From NCBI RefSeq assembly GCF_020215705.1, contig NZ_JAIWNB010000009.1, positions 280,839-344,838 of the forward strand: a stretch of DNA of 64,000 bases, written 5' to 3'. This stretch comes from Nonomuraea aurantiaca. GTDB taxonomy: Bacteria > Actinomycetota > Actinomycetes > Streptosporangiales > Streptosporangiaceae. The translations under genes were made by a program, and so were the position numbers. Within the stretch, counting starts at the first letter, position 1. Each line of letters starts with the position of its first letter. Positions 8,227 to 16,334 of the stretch are shown piece after piece. The notes below the pieces were generated by a model, which saw nothing but the letters and a program-made list of their open reading frames with translations, made no database searches and had not been told where the DNA came from.

Positions 8227-8952
8227 TTATGAGGATGCTTGCTTGGCGTGCCTGCTCCGCATCCGGATGTTGAGCAGCTCCACGATCACCGAGAAGGCCA
8301 TCGCGAAGTAGATGTAGCCCTTGGAGATGTGCTGGCCGAGCCCCTCGGCGATGAGCACCACCCCGATCAGCACCAGGAACGCCAGAGCCAGCATCTTGAT
8401 GCTCGGATGCTGGTCCACGAACCTGCTGATCGGCCCGGACGCGAACAGCATGACCAGCACCGCCACGATCACCGCGGCGACCATCACGCCGAGCTCGTCC
8501 ACCATGCCCACGGCGGTGATCACCGAGTCGAGCGAGAACACCACGTCCAGCACCATGATCTGCACGATCACCGAGGCGAACGACGTGACGGCCCGTCCCT
8601 TGCCGCCCTCCTCCTTCAGCTCCATGCTGTGCCCGATCTCGGTGACGCTCTTGGCCAGCAGGAACAGGCCGCCCAGCAGCAGGATCAGGTCACGTCCTGA
8701 TATCCCGTGTCCGAAGACCTCGAACAGCGGCGTGGTCAGCCGGACCACCCACGACAGCGCCAGCAGCAGGAGCAGCCGGCTGATCAGCGCCGCGCCCAGG
8801 CCCATGACCCGGGCCCTGTCGCGCTGCTCCGGCGGCAGCTTCCCGGCCAGGATGGAGATGAAGATGATGTTGTCGATACCAAGGACGATCTCTAGTGCGA
8901 CCAGGGTGAAGAACCCGATCCAGATCTGAGGGTCGGCCACCCAGTCCAGCAT
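8227..8952 (-). CDS. TerC-family integral membrane protein
   Basis: A 241-residue polytopic membrane protein with about seven hydrophobic segments. It shows the TerC signatures LEIVLGIDNIIFIS (about 20-33) and VVFSLDSVITAVGM (about 135-148); the intramembrane Asp residues are probable metal-ion ligands. Family members are linked to tellurite resistance, manganese export and metallation of secreted proteins. The ATG at 8952 has GAGGAG upstream. The P450 gene follows closely, but no functional link is evident. The region upstream leads into the divergent riboswitch-controlled gene. Confidence 0.88.
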   Translation of the reverse strand: MLDWVADPQIWIGFFTLVALEIVLGIDNIIFISILAGKLPPEQRDRARVMGLGAALISRLLLLLALSWVVRLTTPLFEVFGHGISGRDLILLLGGLFLLAKSVTEIGHSMELKEEGGKGRAVTSFASVIVQIMVLDVVFSLDSVITAVGMVDELGVMVAAVIVAVLVMLFASGPISRFVDQHPSIKMLALAFLVLIGVVLIAEGLGQHISKGYIYFAMAFSVIVELLNIRMRSRHAKQASS

Positions 8953-9013
8953 TAGTACTCCTCACAGCAGGGGTTTCCGTTACCAACGAGGCAGAGGCCA
9001 CATAAGTTCGCGG

Positions 9014-9044
9014 TTGCGATTGATGGCGGGGTGTCGGTTATAGT
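9014..9044 (+). promoter_or_regulatory. Predicted promoter of the SAM-IV transcript
   Basis: TTGCGA (9014-9019) and TATAGT (9039-9044) are separated by 19 bases and lie about 10 bases before the riboswitch. The -10 match is good, and the spacing is slightly long. Confidence 0.45.
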
Positions 9045-9052
9045 GCGGGTGT

Positions 9053-9160
9053 AGGTCATGAGTGCCAGCGCACAGCCCCGGCTTGCTGGCCGGCAACCCT
9101 CGCGTCCGCGGCGGGGTGCCCCGGGTGAAGACCTGGTCCGCCACGAGGTGTGGCGGGCAA
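9053..9160 (+). promoter_or_regulatory. SAM-IV riboswitch
   Basis: The RNA carries the conserved blocks GGTCATGAGTGCCAGCG, CCCCGGCTTGCTGGCCGGCA, ACCCTC and GGGGTGCCCCGGGTGA, closed by P1 pairing AGGTC (9053-9057) with GACCT (9130-9134). A further 7-bp stem CCGCCAC/GTGGCGG follows, as in the SAM-IV class of actinomycetes. SAM-IV binds S-adenosylmethionine and turns off sulfur-metabolism genes. The expression platform appears to be the GGGG/CCCC-rich stretch just before the AGGAGG ribosome site (9200-9205), suggesting control of translation. Confidence 0.92.
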
Positions 9161-9211
9161 GCGCGGGCTCGCTGGGTGTTCCGGGGGTCCGATGGCCCCA
9201 GGAGGTTCGCC

Positions 9212-10498
9212 GTGTCCACGTTGACGATCTTCAGCTCCCTGCCCGCCCAGGCCACCGAGGCGCCGGCCGCCGAGCGCGCCCGTCCGATCCCCGCCGTGCT
9301 GGGCGCCGATCTGGAAGTGCCGGTCAAGGGCGGCAGGCTGGTGACGTACGCCAACCTCGACTACGCGGCGAGCGCCCCCTGTCTGGAGCCGGTCAGTGCG
9401 GCCGTCACCGCCGCGCTCCCGGCCTACTCCAGCGTGCACCGCGGCGCGGGCTACGCCTCCCAGCTCACCACCGCCCGCTACGAGCAGGCCCGCCACACGG
9501 TCAGAGCCTTCGTCGGCGCCCGCCCCGACGACGCCGTGATCTTCACCCGCAACACCACCGACGCGACGAACCTGCTGGCCCGCTGCCTGCCCGAGGGCAC
9601 GACCGCGGTCGTCTTCGACACCGAGCACCACGCCTCGCTGCTGCCCTGGAAGCAGTCCGTACGGCTGGCGCCGCCCGCCTTCCCCGGCGAAGCCGTCCGC
9701 GCGGCCGACGAGGCGCTGGCCGGGATCGACGGCCCCAAGCTGCTCGTGGTCACCGCCGCCTCGAACGTCACCGGCGAGCTCTGGCCGATCGCCGCCCTGG
9801 CGCACATCGCGCACCGCCACGGCGCCCGGATCCTCGTGGACGCCGCCCAGCTGGTGCCGCACCGGCGGCTCAACCTGACCGCGCTCGACCTCGACTACGT
9901 CGCCTTCTCCGGGCACAAGCTCTACGCGCCTTTCGGGGCCGGAGTGCTGGTCGGCCGCCGTGACTGGCTCTCGGCCGGCGAGCCGTACCTCAAGGGCGGC
10001 GGCGCCGTGCGCTCCGTCGACGAGGACATCGAGTGGCACGAGGACGCCGAACCGCGTCACGAGGCGGGCACCCCGAACGTGCTGGGCGCCATCGCCGTGG
10101 CCGCCGCCTGCGACGCGCTCAGCGCGACCGGCTGGACCGCGCTGGTGCGCGAGGAGGAGCGGCTCATCACCCGGCTCCGGTCCGGACTGGCCGCGATCGA
10201 GGGCGTGCGCGAGCTGTCGCTCTGGGGGCCGGACCAGCCGCGCGTGGGCATCGTCTCGTTCGTCGTGGACGGGCACTCGGCGCGCGAGGTGGCCGAGGTG
10301 CTGTCGGGCGAGTACGGGATCGGGGTGCGTGACGGCAAGTTCTGCGCGCACCCGTTCGTCCGGCACCTGCTCGGCACCGCGGACGGCGGCTGCGAGGACG
10401 ACACGGCGTCCGCGGTCCGCGCCTCGATCGGCATCGGCACCACGGAGGAGCATGTGGACCGCCTCATCGAGGCGCTCCGCGACCTCGCCGCCCGCTGA
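9212..10498 (+). CDS. Class V aminotransferase (cysteine desulfurase-like)
   Basis: A PLP-dependent fold type I enzyme of 428 residues, of the class V aminotransferase/NifS-SufS group. YANLDYAASAP lies near the N-terminus, FDTEHHASLLPW holds the PLP-stacking histidine region, VDAAQLVPH holds the PLP-binding Asp, and FSGHKLYAPFGAG holds the Schiff-base lysine. A C-terminal loop cysteine (DGKFCAHPF) could be catalytic in desulfuration. The GTG at 9212 is the start because AGGAGG is 6 bases upstream; earlier in-frame codons lie inside the riboswitch. SAM control points to sulfur amino acid metabolism, perhaps mobilising sulfur from cysteine. No suf or isc genes are adjacent. The stop lies in a 36-bp repeat. 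Confidence 0.88.
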   Translation: MSTLTIFSSLPAQATEAPAAERARPIPAVLGADLEVPVKGGRLVTYANLDYAASAPCLEPVSAAVTAALPAYSSVHRGAGYASQLTTARYEQARHTVRAFVGARPDDAVIFTRNTTDATNLLARCLPEGTTAVVFDTEHHASLLPWKQSVRLAPPAFPGEAVRAADEALAGIDGPKLLVVTAASNVTGELWPIAALAHIAHRHGARILVDAAQLVPHRRLNLTALDLDYVAFSGHKLYAPFGAGVLVGRRDWLSAGEPYLKGGGAVRSVDEDIEWHEDAEPRHEAGTPNVLGAIAVAAACDALSATGWTALVREEERLITRLRSGLAAIEGVRELSLWGPDQPRVGIVSFVVDGHSAREVAEVLSGEYGIGVRDGKFCAHPFVRHLLGTADGGCEDDTASAVRASIGIGTTEEHVDRLIEALRDLAAR

Positions 10499-10602
10499 GG
10501 TCAAGCGACGGCGAACGTCCACGCGACGCGCTGAGGTCACGCGACGGCGAACGTCCGCGCGACGCGCTGAGGTCAAGCGCTCGGCGAGCGTCCGCGTGAC
10601 GG
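10494..10602. repeat. Three tandem 36-bp repeats spanning two gene ends
   Basis: Copies at 10494-10529, 10530-10565 and 10566-10602 share GCTGAGGTCA-GCG-CGGCGA-CGTCC-CGCGACG. The first contains the TGA stop of the aminotransferase. The third contains the stop of the convergent DoxX gene on the other strand. The repeat therefore shaped both 3' ends. Confidence 0.85.
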
Positions 10603-11172
10603 CTCGTCGGCGATGATCTCGTCGATGTTCCGCATGTCACCGTCCCGGGCGGCCGGTTGCACCGGCCTGGGAGCGGTGTCCGACTCGGATGGTGCCTCCG
10701 GCCTGATGGAGGTGGCCGGAGCGTGGCCGGCGAGATCCTGCTCGGCCGCGCGACGCTCGGCGCGCCGCCGGTAGCTGCCGTGCAGGATGCCGTCGATGCC
10801 GATCCGGCCGCCGCCCACCGCCACGAGCAGCAGGCAGGCCACTGCCAGCGCACCGGCGAGTTCCCAGCCGCCGTTCTGCACGAAGACGCCATGGGCGCCG
10901 TGGACGAAGATGATCGCGCCCAGCATGTCGACCACCAGCCCGAGGGCCGCCAGCCGGACCAGCAAGCCGATGATGAGCAGGACCCCTCCGATGGTCTCGA
11001 CGAGGATGGCGAACCCGGCCGAGAGCTGCGGCAGCGGTATTCCCATGTGGTTGAAGGCGGCGGCCGTGACCGGCACCCCGATCTGCATCTTCTGCCACCC
11101 GTGGGTCACGAAGATCACGCCGATCGCCACCCGCGAGATCAGGGCAGCAAGATCGAAAAGAATTCTTTGCAC
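10573..11172 (-). CDS. DoxX-family membrane protein
   Basis: A 199-residue integral membrane protein. Four hydrophobic helices fill residues 1-130 (LISRVAIGVIFVTHGWQKM, FAILVETIGGVLLIIGLLV, LGLVVDMLGAIIFVHG and ELAGALAVACLLLVAVGG) and match the DoxX/MauE-like fold. The remaining 65 or so residues are a charged, disordered cytoplasmic tail. The GTG at 11172 is preceded by GGGGGGAG. DoxX proteins are associated with quinol oxidases and redox defence, but most actinomycete members are uncharacterised. The open frame continues far upstream, but that part is antisense to nuoD and is not coding. Confidence 0.8.
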   Translation of the reverse strand: MQRILFDLAALISRVAIGVIFVTHGWQKMQIGVPVTAAAFNHMGIPLPQLSAGFAILVETIGGVLLIIGLLVRLAALGLVVDMLGAIIFVHGAHGVFVQNGGWELAGALAVACLLLVAVGGGRIGIDGILHGSYRRRAERRAAEQDLAGHAPATSIRPEAPSESDTAPRPVQPAARDGDMRNIDEIIADEPSRGRSPSA

Positions 11173-11292
11173 GGTTTTCTCCCCCCGTTCCAGGTGTTCC
11201 TCCCCTGCCCGATAGGCGGAATGCACCGTTTTAGGGTTCCTTGACCCCTTCCTGTGCTGGATCACCACGACTGCCGGTGGCAGCATTGCCAT

Positions 11293-12438
11293 ATGACGGA
11301 ACGCGTGGTCGGGATCGGCGTCGGGGCGAAAGAGCTGGCCACCGAGGACATGATCCTCAACATCGGCCCACAGCACCCGTCGACGCACGGGGTGCTCAGG
11401 CTGCGGCTCACCCTCGACGGCGAGCGCATCGCCACGGCCGAGCCGATCATCGGCTACATGCACCGGGGCGCGGAGAAGCTGTTCGAGGTCCGCGACTACC
11501 GGCAGATCATCATGCTGGCCAACCGGCACGACTGGCTGGCGGGGTTCGCCAACGAGCTGGGCGTGGTCCTGGCCGCCGAGCGCATGCTGGGCATGGAGGT
11601 GCCGATCCGGGCCGTGTGGGCGCGCACGCTGCTGGCCGAGCTCAACCGGGTGCTGAGCCACCTGATGTTCCTCGGCTCGTACCCGCTGGAGCTGGGCGCG
11701 ATCACCCCCATCTTCTACGCCTTCAACGAGCGCGAGCGTATCCAGGCCGTGATGGAGGAGATCTCCGGCGGCCGGATGCACTACATGTTCAACCGGGTCG
11801 GCGGGCTGAAGGAGGACCTGCCGTACGGCTGGCTGGACCGGGTTTCGGAGACCGTCGCCGAGACCCGGCGCCGCGTGCCCGACATCGAGAACCTGATCCT
11901 GAACAACGAGATCTTCCTGGCCCGTACCAAGGGCGTCGGTGTCCTGTCCCGCGAGCAGATCCTGCAGTACGGCGTGAGCGGCCCCATCGCCCGTGCCTCC
12001 GGTGTCGACCTCGACCTGCGGCGCGACCAGCCGTACCTGGCCTATCCCGAGCTGCCGGTGAAGGTGGTCACGCGCGGCGCGGGCGACTGCCACGCCCGCT
12101 TCGAGATCCTGCTCGACCAGCTCAGGGTCTCGCTTGACCTGACCGACGCGTGCGTCGAACGGCTGCGCTCGCTGCCGCCGGGTCCCATCAACCAGCGGCT
12201 GCCCAAGGTCCTGAAGGTGCCGGAGGGCCACACGTACGCCTGGACCGAGAACCCGCTCGGCATCAACGGCTACTACCTCGTGTCCAAGGGGGACAAGACT
12301 CCATGGCGGCTCAAGCTGCGCTCCGCGTCTTACAGCAACATCCAGGTGCTCAGGGAGATGCTGCCGGGGCACCTGGTGGCGGACATGGTGGCGATCCTCG
12401 GCTCGATGTTCTTCGTCGTGGGTGACATCGACAAGTGA
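11293..12438 (+). CDS. nuoD2: Orphan NADH-quinone oxidoreductase subunit D
   Basis: A 381-residue 49-kDa-type subunit of complex I: LNIGPQHPSTHGVLR at the quinone-site end, GYMHRGAEKLFE, NRVLSHLMFLG, FNRVGG and, at the C-terminus, SNIQVLREMLPGHLVAD with VGDIDK. Length and motifs are complete. It stands alone; no nuoA, B, C or E-N neighbours occur. It is instead fused by a 4-base GTGA overlap to an acyltransferase gene. Streptomyces genomes carry comparable extra nuo paralogues. Whether it joins a complex I, a hydrogenase-like complex or none cannot be told. The ATG at 11293 is chosen over an upstream in-frame ATG because homology begins after it. Confidence 0.88.
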   Translation: MTERVVGIGVGAKELATEDMILNIGPQHPSTHGVLRLRLTLDGERIATAEPIIGYMHRGAEKLFEVRDYRQIIMLANRHDWLAGFANELGVVLAAERMLGMEVPIRAVWARTLLAELNRVLSHLMFLGSYPLELGAITPIFYAFNERERIQAVMEEISGGRMHYMFNRVGGLKEDLPYGWLDRVSETVAETRRRVPDIENLILNNEIFLARTKGVGVLSREQILQYGVSGPIARASGVDLDLRRDQPYLAYPELPVKVVTRGAGDCHARFEILLDQLRVSLDLTDACVERLRSLPPGPINQRLPKVLKVPEGHTYAWTENPLGINGYYLVSKGDKTPWRLKLRSASYSNIQVLREMLPGHLVADMVAILGSMFFVVGDIDK

Positions 12439-13541
12439 CCGGCGTCGCGACTCCGCAGCGGGACAAATATGTCGACTGGCTGCGCGCTCTCAGTCTGATC
12501 GTGGTGGTGGTGTGGCACTGGGCGTTCACCATCCTGCAGTGGAAACCCGAGGGTCCCGAACCGACCAGCCCGCTCGGCTTCACCTCGGGGCTGTGGATAC
12601 TCACCTGGCTGCTTCAGGTGCTGCCGCTCTTCTTCTACGTCGGCGGCCACGTCCACCTGCTGTCGTGGAGCCGCGCCCAGGCCCGCGGCACCGGCATCGG
12701 CCGGTTCGTCTGGCGGCGCATCCGCGCGCTGGCCGCCCCCGCGCTCGTGCTGGTGGGCGTGTGGGTCACCATCGGCGCGGTCGTGACCTGGGTGTTCCAC
12801 GTCGAGTGGATGTGGCGGGTGGTGCTGCTCGTGCTCAGCCCGCTCTGGTTCCTCGGCGTCTACCTGGTGCTGATCGCGCTGCTGCCCGTGGCGTTGTGGC
12901 TGCACCGCCACTACGACGTGCTGGCGCTCATCTGGCTGGGCGGCGCCGCCCTGGTGATCGACGTGGTCCGCTTCCGGTACGGCATCGAGTGGGTCGGCTG
13001 GCTGAACATGATCATCGTCTGGGGGCTGGCCCACGAGGCCGGCTTCTTCTACGACCGGATCGTCATCCTGCCCAGGCGCTATGACGTCGGGGTCCTGTGG
13101 ACCGGGCTGTTCGCCCTGTTCGGCCTGGTCTACTCAGGCATCTACCCGGGCTCGATGGTCGGGGTGCCCGGTGACAAGTGGTCGAACATGGCGCCGCCCA
13201 CCTTCGTCATCGTGGCGCTGCTGCTGTTCCAGATCGGCCTGGTGGAGGTGCTGCGGCCGTCGATGGAGCGCGTCCTGGAGAAGCCCGGGTGGCGCCGGGT
13301 CAACGGCACCATCAACCGCTACGCGCTGCCGCTGTTCCTCTTCCACACCACGGGCATGGCGATCGCGCTGGGGCTGCTGTGGTGGTTCTTCGGCACGCTC
13401 GGCGGCGAGGTGCCACCGGACCTCAGATGGTGGCTGGAACGCCCGCTCGCCATCCTGGGCCCGCTGGTCTGCACCCTCCCGGTCATCTACCTCTTCGGCC
13501 GCAAGCGGGCTCCTGCCGAACAAGTGCCGGACAAGAGTTGA
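12435..13541 (+). CDS. Acyltransferase 3-family membrane protein
   Basis: A 368-residue protein with about ten predicted membrane helices. YVDWLRALSLIVVVVWHW at the N-terminus contains the R/H pair (LRALS and WHW) conserved in membrane O-acyltransferases of the acyltransferase 3 family, and FYVGGHVH fits the second conserved loop. Such proteins acetylate or acylate sugars, lipids or antibiotics on the extracytoplasmic side. The GTG at 12435 overlaps the nuoD stop (GTGA). The last helix ends in a short basic tail. The substrate is unknown. Confidence 0.85.
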   Translation: MTGVATPQRDKYVDWLRALSLIVVVVWHWAFTILQWKPEGPEPTSPLGFTSGLWILTWLLQVLPLFFYVGGHVHLLSWSRAQARGTGIGRFVWRRIRALAAPALVLVGVWVTIGAVVTWVFHVEWMWRVVLLVLSPLWFLGVYLVLIALLPVALWLHRHYDVLALIWLGGAALVIDVVRFRYGIEWVGWLNMIIVWGLAHEAGFFYDRIVILPRRYDVGVLWTGLFALFGLVYSGIYPGSMVGVPGDKWSNMAPPTFVIVALLLFQIGLVEVLRPSMERVLEKPGWRRVNGTINRYALPLFLFHTTGMAIALGLLWWFFGTLGGEVPPDLRWWLERPLAILGPLVCTLPVIYLFGRKRAPAEQVPDKS

Positions 13542-13542
13542 C

Positions 13543-13566
13543 CATGGCCGCCGGCTTGAGGCCATG
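13543..13566 (+). terminator. Possible terminator after the acyltransferase gene
   Basis: CATGGCC (13543-13549) pairs with GGCCATG (13560-13566) across a 10-base loop, directly after the stop at 13541. The stem is short, so the call is tentative. Confidence 0.35.
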
Positions 13567-13627
13567 ACGGCCGACATCGGGTTCCTGGCTACTGCGGAAG
13601 CGAACGCCTGGTGATTCGCGGCGCCAT

Positions 13628-14083
13628 CTACCTGGGCCGCTGATCCTCCGGGTCCTTAGGGATGCGGCAGGCGTGCTCCAGGAAGAGGGCGGCGCAGATC
13701 AGCACCACGAACGCCAGCAGCGAGCCCACCGCGATGAAGAACTCGAACCGCGGCGTCTCCCTGGTGAACAGCTGGACCGTGTGCAGGACGAACCCACCGA
13801 AGATGCCCGCGAACACCGCACCCACGTAAGCCGACGCCTTGCCCAGCGCCGCGAGCCGGGCCACCGCCAGAGGCTCGACCGGCTTGGTGTCAGGTTTGCG
13901 GTCGATCCGGGCCTTCGTCACCCAGCCGCTGTAGGCCTCCCCGAGGGCCAGCAGCAGGACGGTGGGGATGGCGGTCCACGGCACGATGGGCAGGTCGGCG
14001 TAGAACTCCCTGACCACCATCCAGGCGATCAACGCCACGACGACGACGATGCCGACCAGCAGGCCGGGGCGAGTGGGCCTCAA
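13628..14083 (-). CDS. DUF3180 membrane protein
   Basis: A 151-residue protein with four hydrophobic segments (LLVGIVVVVALIAWMVV, WTAIPTVLLLALGEAY, ASAYVGAVFAGIFGGFVL and FIAVGSLLAFVVLICAAL), matching the actinobacterial DUF3180 family that routinely follows folK. The start is a TTG at 14083 overlapping the folK stop, giving the family-like N-terminus RPTRPG. Upstream readings in this frame are antisense-like and lack homology. Function is unknown; its constant position suggests it is only an operon companion of the folate genes. Confidence 0.8.
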   Translation of the reverse strand: MRPTRPGLLVGIVVVVALIAWMVVREFYADLPIVPWTAIPTVLLLALGEAYSGWVTKARIDRKPDTKPVEPLAVARLAALGKASAYVGAVFAGIFGGFVLHTVQLFTRETPRFEFFIAVGSLLAFVVLICAALFLEHACRIPKDPEDQRPR

Positions 14084-14583
14084 TCCGGACTCTGGAGCTT
14101 GAGGTCCGCACGCAGCCGTACGCCGCTCTGGTCGAGGTCCGTGAGCAGGTCGGCGACCTGACCCTGGCCGGGCAGCACGCCGTCGGGGTCCACGTCCGCC
14201 CACGGGACCAGGACGAAGGCCCGCTCGTGCGCGAGCGGGTGCGGCAGCGTCAGGTCGGGGTCGTCGGAGACCGTGTCACCCACGACGATCAGGTCGATGT
14301 CGAGCGTGCGCGGGCCCCAGCGTTCCTTGCGCTCCCGCCCGAAGGCGTTCTCGACGCCCTGCGCCCGCTCCAGCAGCGCCTGCGGCTGGAGCGTGGTCTC
14401 GGCGAGGACGATCGCGTTGAGGTAGGGGCGCTGCCCGGCGGGACCGCCGACCGGGTCGGTCTCATAGACGGGCGAGCTCGCAACGAACTCCAGCCCTGGC
14501 GCGTCGAACAGCGTGTCGATGGCGTCCTGCAACGTCTGGAAGCGCCGCCCGAGATTGCTACCGAGAGACAGTACGACGTTCAC
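14080..14583 (-). CDS. folK: 2-amino-4-hydroxy-6-hydroxymethyldihydropteridine pyrophosphokinase
   Basis: Transfers pyrophosphate from ATP to hydroxymethyldihydropterin in tetrahydrofolate synthesis. The 167 residues contain LSLGSNLG (5-12), SSPVYETDPVGG, NAIV, RERKERWGPRTLDIDLI (the metal-binding Asp pair) and LPHPLAHERAFVLVPW. All are standard for HPPK. The GTG at 14583 is preceded by GAGGGGAG. It lies between folB and DUF3180 in the folate operon. Confidence 0.95.
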   Translation of the reverse strand: MNVVLSLGSNLGRRFQTLQDAIDTLFDAPGLEFVASSPVYETDPVGGPAGQRPYLNAIVLAETTLQPQALLERAQGVENAFGRERKERWGPRTLDIDLIVVGDTVSDDPDLTLPHPLAHERAFVLVPWADVDPDGVLPGQGQVADLLTDLDQSGVRLRADLKLQSPD

Positions 14584-14608
14584 GTGCTACTCCCCTCGCT
14601 CACCACGT

Positions 14609-14974
14609 TCATTCGCGACTCCGTTGGATGGTGACGATCACGTCGTCGAACGGCAGCGGGATCGGTGCCGCGGGCTTGTGCACACTCACCTCGACCGACT
14701 CCACCAGGCCGGCGGCCAGGCACACGTCGGCGAGGCGCTGCGCGAGCGTCTCGATCAGCTCGACCGGCTCGCCTTCCACGACGGCGACCAGCGCCTGGGC
14801 GAGCTCTCCGTAGTGGACCGTCTTGCCGAGGTCGTCGGAGGCGGCGGCGGGGGCGGTGTCGAGGAACAGCGTCGCGTCGACCACGAACTCCTGCCCCAGC
14901 TCACGCTCGGCCGCCAGCACACCGTGCCGGCCCCGGGCCCGCAGGCCCTTCAGCGCGATGCGGTCAGACCTCAA
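14609..14974 (-). CDS. folB: Dihydroneopterin aldolase
   Basis: Cleaves dihydroneopterin to hydroxymethyldihydropterin and glycolaldehyde. The 121-residue protein shows GLRARGRHGVLAAERELGQEFVVD, KTVHYGELA and VELIETLAQRLAD, the tunnel-fold signature. The start is taken as TTG at 14974, preceded by GGAGGAAGG, so it overlaps the end of the upstream NTF2-like gene by 11 bases. Earlier in-frame codons are out of homology. It continues the folE-folP-folB-folK pathway order. Confidence 0.92.
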   Translation of the reverse strand: MRSDRIALKGLRARGRHGVLAAERELGQEFVVDATLFLDTAPAAASDDLGKTVHYGELAQALVAVVEGEPVELIETLAQRLADVCLAAGLVESVEVSVHKPAAPIPLPFDDVIVTIQRSRE

Positions 14975-15407
14975 GCTCGCCTTCCTCCTCGTCGTCGTCA
15001 CCCTGGAGCACCGGCGAACCGTGGTGCATCCACAGCCGCCAGCCCTGCGCCGTGCGCACGTAGACGTTACTGGCCACCACCTTGCCGGCGGCGAAGCTGG
15101 ACTCGCCCTCCTCGCCGGCGGTGAGGATGTTCTCGACGCAGGTGAGCACGGCCACGTCACCCAGCACGGTGGTGTTGACGTCGGTCAGCACGAACTGGAT
15201 GTAGGTGGTGTTGGCCATGATGAGCGCCCAGGAGCGCAGCACCTCGGAGCGCCCCGAGAGCAGGGTCCAGCCCGGGTGTACGCAGCTGACCTGCTCGTCG
15301 GCGGAGTCCTCCGCCCAGATCTCGGTCATCTTGTCGAGGTTGGCGTCCTCGATCGCGAGATAGAAGTCCTGGTTGACCGTCTCGATCGCGGCGGTGTCGA
15401 CACTCAT
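14964..15407 (-). CDS. NTF2-like (SnoaL-like) protein in the folate operon
   Basis: A 147-residue cone-fold protein: ETVNQDFYLAIEDANLDKMTEIWAEDS at the start, CVHPGWTLLSGR in the middle and a terminal sheet ending GWRLWMHHGSPVL match the nuclear transport factor 2-like superfamily. A very acidic tail (DDDEEEGELE) follows. It is coupled to folP by an ATGA overlap and overlaps folB by 11 bases, so it is made with the folate enzymes. This small gene sits between folP and folB in many actinobacteria. A role in pterin handling is possible but unproved. Confidence 0.85.
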   Translation of the reverse strand: MSVDTAAIETVNQDFYLAIEDANLDKMTEIWAEDSADEQVSCVHPGWTLLSGRSEVLRSWALIMANTTYIQFVLTDVNTTVLGDVAVLTCVENILTAGEEGESSFAAGKVVASNVYVRTAQGWRLWMHHGSPVLQGDDDEEEGELEV

Positions 15408-16243
15408 GTGTTGGCTCCGGGTCTCTTCCATGCGGCGGCCACGCGCACGGCATCGGCATTGGGACCTACTTCGTGCACTCGTACGCACCAGGCGCCGGCG
15501 TGCGCGGCCAGCGCCGTCACGGCCACCGTGGCGTCGTCACTGCCGCTGAACGGGCGCGGCGTGCCGTCGGCGTCGGCCAGCAGCCGCCCCAGGAACCGCT
15601 TGCGCGAGGCCCCGATCAGCAGCGGATAGCCGAGCTCGGCCAGCTCCCCCATTCCGGCGAGCAGCTCCCAGTTGTGCGCGGGGTTCTTCGCGAAGCCCAG
15701 CCCGGGGTCGAGCACGATCTGCTTCTCGGACACGCCCTCGGCCAGCACCAGGCCGACCCGCTTGGCGAGCTCCTCGCGCACCTCGGTCACGACGTCGTCG
15801 TAGACGGCCCGGCGGTCCATGTCATGGCTGTGGCCGCGCCAGTGCATCACCACGTAGTCGACGCCGGTGGCGGCCACCACGCGCGGCATCTCGGGATCGG
15901 CCAGGCCGCCGCTCACGTCGTTGACCAGCCTCGCCCCCGCCTCCACCGCCGCCTTGGCGACCTCGGCCCGCATGGTGTCGACGCTGACCGCCACTCCCTC
16001 GGCGCTGAGCGCCCTGATCACCGGCACGACGCGGGCCAGCTCCTCGTCGAGCGGCACTCTGGCGGCGCCGGGGCGGGTGGACTCGCCGCCCACGTCGACG
16101 ATGTCGGCCCCCTCACCGACCAGCTCCAGCCCGTGCCGGATCGCGGCCGCCTCGTCGAACCACAGGCCCCCGTCGGAGAACGAGTCCGGCGTGACATTGA
16201 CCACGCCCATGACGAGGCACCGCGCCTCTGCTCCGACAACCAT
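15404..16243 (-). CDS. folP: Dihydropteroate synthase
   Basis: Condenses hydroxymethyldihydropterin pyrophosphate with p-aminobenzoate and is the sulfonamide target. The 279 residues contain MGVVNVTPDSFSDGG (12-26), VDVGGESTRPGA, SVDTMRAEVAKAA, NDVSGG, DPGLGFAKN and GASRKRFLG, all DHPS signatures. The ATG at 16243 has a weak ribosome site. The stop overlaps the next gene (ATGA). A 134-base gap upstream to folE carries duplicated folE sequence. Confidence 0.95.
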   Translation of the reverse strand: MVVGAEARCLVMGVVNVTPDSFSDGGLWFDEAAAIRHGLELVGEGADIVDVGGESTRPGAARVPLDEELARVVPVIRALSAEGVAVSVDTMRAEVAKAAVEAGARLVNDVSGGLADPEMPRVVAATGVDYVVMHWRGHSHDMDRRAVYDDVVTEVREELAKRVGLVLAEGVSEKQIVLDPGLGFAKNPAHNWELLAGMGELAELGYPLLIGASRKRFLGRLLADADGTPRPFSGSDDATVAVTALAAHAGAWCVRVHEVGPNADAVRVAAAWKRPGANT

Positions 16244-16334
16244 GCCCCAAGCCTAGGCGGTCGTGGTTGATGGGGTCTGTGGAGGGTGCCCACACGCAAA
16301 TAACAATCCGATCAGTGCCATAGGCTCGCTGACG

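Noticed and set aside
9062..9211. Coding extension of the class V aminotransferase to an ATG at 9062
   Set aside because: This stretch is the SAM-IV riboswitch. A perfect AGGAGG precedes the GTG at 9212, where the protein starts.
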